The notes below the pieces were generated by a model. It was not told the DNA's origin, did no database searches, and saw nothing but the letters and a program-made list of their open reading frames with translations. Of a stretch of DNA of 64,000 nt, positions 12,697 to 25,400 are shown piece by piece; positions within the stretch are counted from its first letter, which is position 1; each line of letters opens with the position of its first letter. Where the stretch lies: NCBI GenBank assembly GCA_904063045.1, contig CAJFCJ010000003.1, positions 806,001 to 870,000 of the forward strand. The letters run 5' to 3'. The stretch comes from Dimorphilus gyrociliatus. Lineage: Eukaryota; Annelida; Polychaeta; Dinophilidae. Position numbers and translations under genes: made by a program.

Positions 12697-15600
12697 TGTT
12701 GAAAAAATATACATTAGAAGCGATTACTTTACTTCTTTTTATCTGTCTTTTTAAAGAGACTAAAAGTATTTGCGTGGCGTTTGTATCTTCTATATCGCTC
12801 CGGAAATCGTCTTAATTATTTGCCTTTACGTGCAAATTTTCTACGTAGCAAAAGAAAAAAGCTAACTATATCAAATAAATAGATTCTCTCTGTTTCTTTT
12901 TCTCCATATTCTAAGCATACAAATGTAAGATTTTTAAGATTTCTCTCATATTTTCTTTTCATCTTCTCCATTCATTAGTCATATATAATTAGTAGTTGAT
13001 AATAAAAAATACTAATAATCACCCTCAACAAGGATAATCAATGTTAATCAATTCTAATAATACATTCCAAAAGAGTTGTGCAATAGTGAATTGGAAAGAT
13101 TAGTCAAAGTCACCTTTGTATTTATTAAGAAGAGATGATATGATTATATTTTAAGTTACTTTAAATTGTACAGTTTACTTTTAGCTATATAAGAGAAAGA
13201 AAGCGAAATAGGGAAAAAACATGTAGGGGATGCCTCTCGGAAGAGTTAAAGACGGAAGACGGAAAAAGAGTAGAAGGAAACCAGCACAAAAGTAGAGAGA
13301 AAAGATAAGCGTAAAGAGGTGGTTCAAATTAAAAGAAAAGAAAGAAGCATTAAAAGCGTCTAGAATATAATATAAGAGAGAATTGAGTAAGGGCTGAAAT
13401 TTCAGAACAAACTATGACAATTAATTGAAAAAGCAAGAGGTCCAGGGGTTTTAGATAAATAAAGACTGAATTTAATTTAATATCGCACATATAACTATAA
13501 AACTTAGGCCATCCTATGGTTTGTGTGACGTAAATGACCTATAAATATACATAATATTTTTAAAAACAAACTCGTGTGCCCATAATAAACTTCAAACGTA
13601 AACAACATCTATAGCGGAAATACTGTATATTAACAATTAATTGAATGTCACCTTCATTCACCATTCTGAAGGTTTAGAATGTTTCATATAATGGCACTTG
13701 TTTATTTTTATATTAGTTTTTAATGCACTTTTTTCTTTTTTAAACAATTCTATATATAAAAAAAAACTAATTACTTTTCCGTTCTATTTCTTTTCATTTT
13801 ACTTTAAGTAATAAAAAACAATATTTACGCAGGTGGTCAAGCCTTTTAATACTTATAAATCGGGCAAACATGCATTCCGTACGTCTTTAATTAAGATCTG
13901 CAAAGTCACATTGGGTCTAGTCGGTCGATGCAACTTGTACAAAGGTTATGTCCTACAATCACGAACGACCTCACTAATTAATTAGTGATAAAATAGGAAG
14001 AGCAAGTATAGTTACATTTTACAACCCTTTTTCTCGGAAAGGCCTACGCGACTGCCAACAAACCTTGAGTAAAAGAGAGAATAAAGGTAAATAACGTACC
14101 ATTAGGATGTTGCCTTCTTCTTATAGTAGTAAGAGATCCATATCCACCTTTTGGCAGGGATATTGATCTTGAAGGACACCTTGGAGGTAATTTTGGAGCA
14201 AGCGGCGGAGGCATCTCTAATGGTGGAGGCGGGTTTTTTTTCCTGTTTGACATAACGTTTAACATGGCGGGAGCGCTGAATTTCCTTTCGGCTTCTTTGC
14301 CTGGAGGTGACGTCAAAGTTGAAGCGGTATCGTGATCACTTTCCGAAAGATCTTTAATAGTACTACTAGAATAGAGCGACGTTTCTTCATCCTTCTCGTC
14401 AATTCTATCAACAGTCTCTTCGCTTTTACATTTATTCTTTTTACTTTTACCCGGTTTTCGTAACATGCTAAAAAAGTGGGTGGATTTTTTAGCTGGTTTC
14501 GCATGAGGAGTAGAAAATTCTTGTAGTTCCCCGTCAGGATTAATAGGCAGTACTTGCATAGGGTAATCGGTAGGATTTTGTACACTTTCCGGTGAGATAG
14601 GCGGTGCCATCATCATATATCTGTTAAACGAATTGAAATGTGTATATTTAAAAAGATAGTTAATTACTCTTTCTGCGTCTATAATTCTAGATTTGTATAT
14701 TGTTCATACATATATATAGATACATACTGTATATGTATAATCTAACTATCTCTATTTTCTGTGTCTATCTTTCTTTATATCAAACTATCTATCTTTCTAT
14801 CTATCCTCACTTTCAGAGTGTTTGCAAGACACCATTTCTCAACTATTTACTTCTTTTAAACTACGTAAATTATTTAATAAATAATGTTTTGTGTCTGAAA
14901 ACTATTCCAATCACAACCTAATTAATACTGAAAATTACTCTAAAGGGATGATATAGAATGATAATTTTGCATTAGTATTCATCTTTAAAGACTTTGTTCT
15001 AATAATAGACTTAGGTTATTTGCTATAAATAATAAGACCTGCTATAAGGACAAATCTCAACATCTACCTGTTATCTGGTGAAGATTCCCTTTCTCTCTCC
15101 GGCTTCATGAGCAAATAACCATCGGACGAGGATACTGATTGACTTCGAGGGGCAGTACTTGCGGGGCAAATCATATAACCGTCCTTAACATTTGGATTCA
15201 TAATCATATAATCATTTGGAACGAAATAGCTGTCAACGGCGTTATTTACAGGTTCTCTTCCATTGCGTTTCCGTCGAGCAGGTGAAACCGAAAGGGTTTC
15301 AGAAACGCTAGGTATGGACGTCGAATTTCCTGAGTCTAGTGACGAGCATTTAGAATGAATACCATCAGTTTCATCTGTCATTTCAGGTAGAGAATGAGAT
15401 ATTGGCGAAAGAGTTTTTACTGGAAGAGAACTTGGATGTTTACCATTATTACCACTTCCACAATCACTACGTTCTTCGCTGCTGCTATCAATGTTTATGT
15501 ATTGATTGGCGCTTTCAATGCCTGTTTTGATATGAAAAAGAATAAAAGTAGAAATAGTCTAAGAATGGATGTGATACAATCTTAAAATATAATGTCCATA

Positions 15601-15842
15601 TTCCTAAACAATCCTTTTCAATTTTATAACCAATACATATACCTTCAATTACAATAAACAGAATAATATTTCCTTTAGCTATCATCTTGCAAAGAAAAGA
15701 CTAGAGAAAGAAGATATAAAGATTCCTAGTATTATACTACTCGACGGAACAAGCTATTCTATTAAATTCAATAAAAATTATGACAATTACCAAGAATAGG
15801 TAAAAGAGGTTGGAAAGTGGAGTATATTTTATACGTATATTA

Positions 15843-15873
<31 letters not shown>

Positions 15874-16418
15874 TAATATAAACAGGAAATGTGTAAAATT
15901 TACAAGACCAAATATGCTTATGAGCATAAAATAAACTCAATAAAAAAAAACAGACCAAAAATACTGTTTAGTTTATTTGGCATGACGTCAACAAGACTAT
16001 TGTATTGCTGAGGAAATAGTAGATTTGTCAAAACCCGTTAATATTAATATGCATTATGTATTTTTAGATAAGCCTGAATAAGTAAAAGAATAAAGAGTGA
16101 CTAAAGGAGGACTTTCCCTGTAAACAAATATATAGTATGTTGTTATAAATAAATAAAAAAAAGTGAATATTCTTATAATATCTTTATTTTAAAGAAGAGG
16201 AAGGAGAAGAATAAGAAGAAGAAGAAGAAGAGAGGAAAGAAGAAGAAATAATGATTTTTATATTATTATACATTTGAGAGCTTGTAAATAAGCTTGTAAG
16301 TGTAAATTATATATATACTTTATACTATTTAGAGTATGTCTAAGACACGAAATACAAAACGATAAAATTTCCAATAATATTAAATAAATGTAAAAAATAA
16401 TTATATATATACTGTATA

Positions 16419-16467
<49 letters not shown>

Positions 16468-19400
16468 ATGCTATTTTCATCTCTATTTATCGTTTTTAAG
16501 TACAAAATCATACGTGGTATATAATTATTTCTCTCACCTTTAAATGATGACAAGACGGAGAAAAGAAGTGAGAAAATTTAATAAATTACGAAATATATAA
16601 TAAATGTTATGTTATGTTATCTTTGAAATAATGATTAACTCAGCATTGAATAGTGAATCAGCAACAAAAAATAAAATATGCACTAACGCTCTTTCGTATT
16701 TAGTTTTATTAGTAGCAAATTGATAAAAATGTATTCATGTATAATTTTTAAATCTACTATTTCGGGATTTATGGATATATTGTTTCTCTATTTTCTTCAT
16801 TGCCTAAGGTCTACGTAAAACAGTGTTTACCTAAATTTGTTGTTTCAAATAAATTGATAATTTAACGATAGAGGGCGAAAAGGCGTTTGAATATTTTGGA
16901 ATTTGATTATATTACTACCCCCTAACCTAATTTCAATTTTTGCCTCTAGATTTTTTACAAGAGGTGAATGAAATGAAAAGAGAGGCACACTTACCGGAAT
17001 CACTTGGTGTCCTAGAGATGGCGCTAGCTGAAGATATTATTTTATTGATATCTTTAACGTTGAAATTCTCGCTATCTCCGCATTTCTTCAGCCATTCAAC
17101 AACATCGCCACATACGTTCTCGTAGCACTTAGTTTTAGGGCAATAAGTTTCTAATTGTTCACAAGTTAAAGGCACATTCTGATAAACACTTTTCTTGACA
17201 CGAGGGGAAGCGGTTGGAACTGGCGGAGCAGGTCTTCGCTTTAACTTACTCCTGCTGGTATATTCTACAAGAGGTAGAGGTTTATTAGGTTGACTTTTAA
17301 GAATGCGATGGAGATCTGGTAAAGATTTGGGTTTAAAATTATTTTCCTTGTTGTCTGTTGAGACCAATGGTTCGGAAAAGCACGCTTTAGAGTAAATAGG
17401 AGATGCTTCGTAAGCGAAGGGTAAACGTTTATCTATCCTAAAACGATCGAGACCTTCGTCACTTCTTACTATCTTTTGCCTCATCCATGTTGATATAGAT
17501 TTCTTTTTCAAACTTTTCATTTTGGATACAGTTTGTTCAATAGTACTCGAATGAAGGGAACTGCGTCTACTTGATTTCGTTTCATCAATTGAACTAACAC
17601 TCTGATCAAAACCCTTTTTCGAGTTCTTCTTTTTAGGCAATGGTAAAGTCTTAGAGAGGGCATGCATAAGTCTTGGTGACATGTCGGACGATGGTTCAAG
17701 TTCTTCTCCTAAAAAATAATGAGTTGTATCGTCTGAAAAACTTCGATGGTGTACTGGAACGCTTTCCGAATCCGAATCAATCGTAAAATGAGAAGAAGTT
17801 TTTGGCGATGACGTACGAAATCCTCCAGTTTCCTTCTCAGAACATTCCAAAACACTTTCCAGCTGAACAGACAGATAATCCACGTCAGCGTGTACTTCGA
17901 GATCGTATTCAGAACTTAATTCAGCCGGTCTGTCCGATTGACGAAACGAAACGGTAGGACCTATCGGCAGTAAAAAGAGAAATTATGGTATTTCTTCCAA
18001 GTAAATAGAGCGAAACGAAGAAATTACAAAATAATTTCTCTGGGCCTATAAAACCTATATCTTGAGGTGTTTTTTATCAATGATATTATACTAGCAAGTA
18101 CAAAAACACATACTTCTAGCTTTTATATACAATTCCACTTGCTATTCTACACAGTAAAGTAAATAATAAAAAATAAACAAAATATTTTACAAACCGAAAG
18201 AATAACGACTGTTTTGCTCAGGTAGGGAGCACGCAGAAGGCGAAATAGGTGTGGGTGGCGGTGAATTGAGCGTTGGCGAAGAGACGTTGAAAGAACGGTG
18301 TCGACGATTGTTGGAAACCTGCCGGCTATTTCCTGTAAAAAACAAGTACGTAAATTAGTAGTCGATTCATAAAATGGCAATAGAGAAAAGAAGCGCGTGT
18401 CAACTGGTCGAGCGACAACAGGCATCCCGCTGACCTGCTACCTTTTTTTCTTAATTATTCTTTATTCCTTTTCGTTGACGGGACAAGTTGATATTTAATT
18501 AAAAGAGAAACTTACTCTTCGTACTCGGAAACCGCCTTTGGCAATGGACCTTTCCTTCGATAACTTGAGTGAAATATGACGTAATTCGTGATGCGTCGTT
18601 TGTTGAAAGTTGAAAGATAGCTTCGCCTGTTAAAAAAATAGTTTATATAAAATAATTACTATATCAATGAATATTCATTATTTTCCGCAATCGTTATTAA
18701 AGTTATACAAAAAAAGTATAGTATTAAAGTAGAAAACAGCCAAGTACGATCAACAGGAACTACTTATCTTATATAATGTTCAAACTCCTTTTAGTATTAC
18801 GTAATTTTGGCTACTTGTTTTAATAGGTTTATTGAAAATAGCGTTAAAAACAATACTTACCGATCGAACACCTGGATCCTGTATGAAAGACGAAATAATC
18901 ACCGTGCGGAGAAGGAACACCAAAGCGTCTTATTTGCGAAAGTTTAAATTGTCCAAGTAATGTGGCTGGTTGGTGGACGGTTGTCAATGCAAATTTATCT
19001 CCGTTTATATACAATTTAACTGAGATATTTATTGGAATCTTTTTTAACGATTGAGTTAAAATGGAGGAAGACGTCGGTTTTACGTTGACTAGTTTAAGGT
19101 TACTAAAACTTTTTTCTATTTTTTTGTTTTTTAAAAAAAAAAACACATTAAACGTAAATCATATAAAATAAATTGTATAATTAATATATTACTAACCAGC
19201 TCCTAAATTACTTCTGATTGAAACTTGCCACTGTATAAGAATTTCGGCATTTGGGAAAGCAAGTAAAATTGCTTCTTTCCTATTGCCGCAAATAATTGCA
19301 ATGACGTTTGCTTCTTTGTCCAATTCAAATCCCGAATCGAGACCAAAGAAGTCAACCAACAAATAAACTTCTTCTTCTTTCGCTATACAATTGCTGTCTC

Positions 19401-22400
19401 CTTGTTTTTTGTATCGATATAATAATAGTTGATCTGTACCGAGATATAAAAATCAAGTTATATGAAAACTTCTTTACAATTAGATTGCACTCTTCAAAAC
19501 AGGTACTTCCTATTCAAATACATAGGCCCATACTTGAAAATGTATGACTGTTTACTTTTGTTACATCTTCCCTATACATTTGCGAAGGTTAAAGGAAGTA
19601 GGGGAATAGGGGTAGAGTGAGAATGGGAATGAGAAAAACAGTAAAGAACCGGAGAAAAGCACATGTACAAGGTCGAACAAAATGATACTTCTTTATAAAT
19701 GAGTGAAAAATAGAAAAATAGAAAAATATCAATTTTAATACCTAACTGACAATTACTTTCACTTCACTGTTTAAAATACAAAAGACGAATGAACAGGCTT
19801 CAAGATCACCTTACCGAATAATAGAAACGATAGCCTTGAATCTTTTTTTTTTTCTGTTACTCAAAAGATAAGAATCTCAATCTCGGTTATCTACTTAAAA
19901 TGTCATTGATCCAAAACTCCAAAAAATGATAAATTATACGTTTCTCTTTCTACGATAAGAATAAGTCTACATTGGAAGGAAGAAATGACGTAAAAAGAAA
20001 ACAAAAAAATTAAGGAATATCATAAACTTTAAACTATAATGAAACAGTTTTATTATCTCTCAAATTATTAAAATTAGTTATTATGTAAAATACTATTTAC
20101 ATAGGCCTATAGTTTTATTTTCTTCCCTCTTTCCAGAAACAGAAAGAGGATTGATGAACAATTTTATAGAGGACAGTTTTAATTTAGCTTTCATTCAACC
20201 CAATGAACGTAGTTGAAAGTAATTATAGACCGGTACGACCGGTATTTGTCAATTATAAACGGCAGCCTTGTGACATAATTCAAGTCAAAGCTAAATACTG
20301 CACAAAGTCCCTCTAATTGCTTCTAAGTCGAGCATTCCGTTTTATTAATTATGGCGTAACCTTAATCGCTTCCAATTAACGAATTTTGGTTGAATAGTCG
20401 GAAAGTTTCGTGAGAAACCTATAATTATAACATCAAAAAGTCTCTATTCATAACACCACATAGAAAGATAACGGATTGCGATAAGGATGAAAAATGGTAA
20501 AGAAAAATAAAAGAGTAATTATGAACAATTTTATAAAACCTACTTCTCGAATCTCATAATATACTTATCGGCTGATAAGGCAGGCACGTTTTAAAAAAAA
20601 TGACAAAAGAAAAGAGGGAGAGAAAGCTAAGTAAACTACTCTTAAATATCATTCTACTGAAGAGTAGCGAAATACTTAAACACACGCGTTGCATTTAAAA
20701 ACTAATTTATCACATCCCTACCTCCACAAACGGGAAATTGAACGATTTTCAATTGATAGTCTTTAAATTTTTTACGAATTCCTTATTTAAGAGAAAATTT
20801 CGTATCGGTTTCTTGTGTTTTGGCGGAGGATAAGGCAAAATAGTTGGGGGCCAGAGAGGGGAGGGACTGAGGGTTTTTATAGGGAAAGTTTAATCTGTCT
20901 AATCATTAATTAAAGCTTGCGCTACGATCCGTAAGGGATAATGAGCTTAGACCATAAACAATTAATACAGCGTTTGAGATCAAAGAACACCTTTTCCGAT
21001 TAAAATACTTTTTATTCATCATTTTTTCCGAACGCTTAAGCCCTACTTGAACTTTGCTTGAACAGTTTTACAATTGAACGGATCGAGATGCTCCAAAGCG
21101 TCTTCAATAACTGTATTAAACTAGAGAATTTACGAATGACCAGTTGAAAACAATCTTTTACTTGAACCATAAAATATGTTCTTTTCTCACCCATATTCCC
21201 TTGGGGTAGTATTCAAGACTAATAACTTAGCTGTTATAAAGAAAAGAGATCCGATATAAACCTGTCTAAGATTTCACAATGATTGTTTTCTTGATTATTT
21301 CATTGTCACCCTGATTTTATCATTTAATAAAAAAAAAATAATTTAAAAAAAAAAGAAGCAAGTTGCAAAATTTCGCTTTTCTTCTCTTTTTATTTATTAT
21401 TGAATTAACCTAGTTTACAAAATAACGCACCGAGATATATATATGTCAATAAAGAGACAATATATTCATATTTAAGTATAAAATATTATATTAATAGATA
21501 ATTCCTTCCTTTGAAAAATAGAAACAATTTGCATAACCTTAAAAAAGTGTATGTAAAGTTTCTAATTTTTAGTTCTTTTCTTTAAAATCGTGCAAGTTCA
21601 CATACACTGGAATATTTGTTAAGCACTAGTTGAACAATAAATATATTTTTTCTCGTAAAATACGTCGTCTGTTCTGTCAATCACTTTCCCCCTATTTCTT
21701 TTTCTCCCTCTCCACCTTTCCAACATTTACATTCCACCCTTTTTTTTATTGTGTTCAAAAAAAAGTAACCGAGTTTTCTTGTTTGATTAATAAGATAAAT
21801 AAGAGGGAGTAGGGGAAAGGATAAAACGGAGAGAGAATTATAATGGCTAAGATGTGTAAAGTATAGCATGAGGATAGTCCTTCTAAGACTTTCATCTATT
21901 CTCTTTTTTCAATTCTTTTTTTAACTAAGGCGAAGACCTTTTAAAACTATGTACTTGAACTTTGCAAATCTTCTTTCATCAGAAGTAGGTAGGTCACCCA
22001 TTTATATAAAAATATATGTTGTGCAAAAGGAACAAATAGAATGTAGAGAAAATATTTCAGATCGTAGGAGGCCTTTTCTTTCCTACGCTTGCGTCTAGGT
22101 TGCCGATAATCAACGAACCATCAAAAAATAAACGCCTTCAGGGTGTAGAAAATCGAAAACGCATAATAATAAGCCCATTGTCGTCAGTCAGTGTCAACTA
22201 TACGCCAAATTACTTCATGCATATACAATTCGAAAAAAAAATCCACCCATCGGCTATTTAGACCTAAACAATTCTCCAATTAAAAATGCATTTTTCTTAG
22301 TAAACCGTGTTGACAAGTTGTAAAAATGTAGAAACAATTTTAGGGTCGGAAAACGATGGGTAGTCATCTTGATTCTTATCTCTAGACGCTAAAAGAAATT

Positions 22401-25400
22401 TTTCCGTTGAGGCCTATAAACACCTTTTAACCCTTGTCCCTTGTGATAACTACAGGAGTTCTAACGGGCCTACACATACAACACTCCTCTCCCCTATGTT
22501 TATAGGCGTTAACTAGCGGGGAAACAGAGAATTTCACATCTAACTGCGAAAACGACCTAACGTAACGCCTCATCAGTTGTATGTAGAAAGGATGAAAGGG
22601 ACGCCGACAAGTCGGAGTTCAACCTTTAACGCGGCCTATAAGGTATTAAATTTTTTTTAATTCTATTACAAGCTTTTTTGAAAAAATAAAAAAGGAACGA
22701 CCGTTAAATCGTCCAGGCCAGACTTTGGAATAGAAAATTTAACTAGATAAACAAAGTTTTAAAGATAAAGAGAATTGAGCGTTAAGCCTTTATCCAAAAA
22801 AAATAAACCACACTGATAGAGGATACATTTACAAGTTTATAAATATTCAAAATAACAAGATTCAATTCATGCGTCTTCTAATATAAAATGACTACGAGAT
22901 GATAATTTCCAACTATTTGGTGTAATTAATGCCAAAGTTCAACCGAGTATGAAAATTAATGTTTATATATATGCCATCATATACATATATATATAATAAA
23001 TAAATAATACAATTCATATTGAACAACTGACTTTTTTTAAAGATAAAAGTAGACTGCTAATCGCTGTTTAAATAGATTCAAACAATTATCCTAGTTAAGT
23101 ACATATTTGAATAATATATATATATATATATATACATAAATGGAAGAACAGGAAAAAATTTATAGTCCTATTTATATATATATATATCCATTATGTGACA
23201 TCAACAATAAATAATAACCTAACCTCTTTCTTTCCGTTAATCGACTGGTTCAAACAATAAATCACAAAATGAGAAAAAGAGTAAAGTATGAAAAAAATTT
23301 CAATTGAATTTTACTCTGCTTCATTCAATTTCGGAATAGGAAATGAAGTAGAAATCCGGGAGGCGACACTATGCGAAACAAGTCAAAACAACGCAAGTGC
23401 ATTTGGACGTCTAGAACGACCTAAAAAGCATCCTTCAAAACGTTTTTTTCCCGTTGTATTTAAATTGAACAGGGATTGGCTAAAATCTTTTCCATTCATT
23501 TTTATTGTTTTTTTAGAAAGGATAAATATATAGGATAAAGGTTACATTCAATCTTAAAGAGGATGGTATAATTACATTTAATTAATTAATTCTTAACTTT
23601 AAAAGATATTAAAAGCCGATAGTTTTCTTTGAAAAAGAACGCTTCTCTTTTTTCCTTAGCTTTACTTTTAAACAAAAGGTTAGTTGTATGCAATTTTTTG
23701 TCGCTCCTCTTTTTATTAGTTTTGCACAACCGTATGCGTAATTTCATTATGATAGTGTTTACAACTATTTGCGTGTGTAAACAAGAAAATTATCTTCTCT
23801 CTCCTTCTCGCTTTAATACTCTTTACTAAAACTAATTTTTTTTTCAAAAACCAGTTCAAACATTTACCCTACAAATAAAAGCGTCTAAAACGTCCACTCT
23901 ACAAAATCCGTCACTTAATCTTGTGTATACAATACATTTAACCATGGTGAGAAAATGTTTTTCAAGTATATTTTAATAGTAAAATACGTTTAAAGTGGAT
24001 CAAAAGAGAAGGAAGTATAAGAAAGCAGAATGAATCAATTAAATGATAATTATTAATAAAAGCCATTCAGCATAACGTCAACAAGACAATATTTTAATGG
24101 CCATTTAGGGAAATTATACTATGTTTGACGGGGTTTTATTATATTTAAGAGAGAGGAAGAGAGAGTAGAGTAGAGGAAAGCGCATTGGCTATTCATCGGG
24201 TTTTTATTTAAAATTTTGATAAATACATAATTTCAACTTTTCTTTTTTCAGCCTTTTTCAAGTTCCGTATCAATATTATATAGCTTTTCTTGCTATGTGT
24301 GTTTCTCCTTCCTCCTTCTTTTTTTCTTTCTCTCCCCCTCCTCTCTCTCTCTCTCTCTCTCTTTTCTTTCTATCTTTGTTTACATGTTTTGGCAAGTATT
24401 ATACGCCATTCTAATATTTTGTATATATATATATATATATTAATATTTTTTTCACAGTCTGTTAAAACAAATAAATAGACTTTAATTTGAAAATAAGAAT
24501 TCTTATTCAGCTAAATAATTTTCTTATCAAAATTTTGAATTATTTCGTTGAAAGCCACTCGGTGCAGCTCTATATATAAATAAAGGTCATAAATTACTCT
24601 TAACGTATCAGACAGAAATACAGGAAAAGTATAGTTGTTAAACAGGTTCACTGAGTCTATGAACAAACGTTTCCATGATTCCTAGATATCTGGGTCAGAT
24701 GTTAATACAAACACGTTAACTACTTAGGATGTATCATAGCCTCTTTTCGCACTTTCAGTCTATAACTCACAAACAACTCTTATGAGTAAGAGAACACCCG
24801 TAAGGAGGTTTTCGAAAGCGCCATCTACTGGAACCTTATAAAGATATTGTTTAAATCCACAGTCATATTAGGTAGAGCAAAATCGATGATTAAGCCACAA
24901 AAAATCAGACAGAACGAAGAAATAAGGGGAATAGCAGTTAGAAATCATAAAGGACTGTAAAGGAATTTTTGATTATAAATCAAAAATATCTGAAATATTT
25001 CAAGAATACTATTAATAACTTTTCAAAATAAAATTTAATATTAATGCCTTAGTCACAAAAAAACTCCACGACAAAAGTAAACATTGAATAATTCATTATT
25101 ATTATGAAAATTTAAAACTAAAATGCTGATAAAAACTAAACATAGAAAATGAGAGAGAGATAAATTTGACCTTTAAACATTAAAAGAATAAGAAATAAGA
25201 AGAGAGGAGAAGAAGTAAAAAAAAAACGACTAAATATAATTAAAGAAAAAAAATGACAGTTTTAAAAATAGAAAACAATTGAATTTATTTTTTATTTGTT
25301 TTTATGTTTGTTTTTTATGTTTGGACTTTAATTTCATGTAGAAATCTTGATTTTTTACTTTTAAAATATACTATTTCAATAGTAAACTATAAACATAACC

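Larger units (their letters stand above)
7917..14099 (-). other. Last intron of the DOK7-like gene (6.2 kb)
   Basis: No exon was recognised. It contains (CT)n at 8603-8635, compound CTAT/CT repeats at about 10629-10712, (TA)n at 10196-10212 and 12649-12691, and a GC-richer pocket at about 9470-9610 with paired GGCGTCT/AGACGCC words, a TGACGTCA palindrome at 9547-9554 and GCGCCATCT at 9722-9730. Several open frames of 60-117 codons here are AT-rich and look spurious. Confidence 0.6.

Noticed and set aside
24290-24478. 62-codon Leu/Ser-rich open frame
   Set aside because: Translation of a CT microsatellite and TA array.
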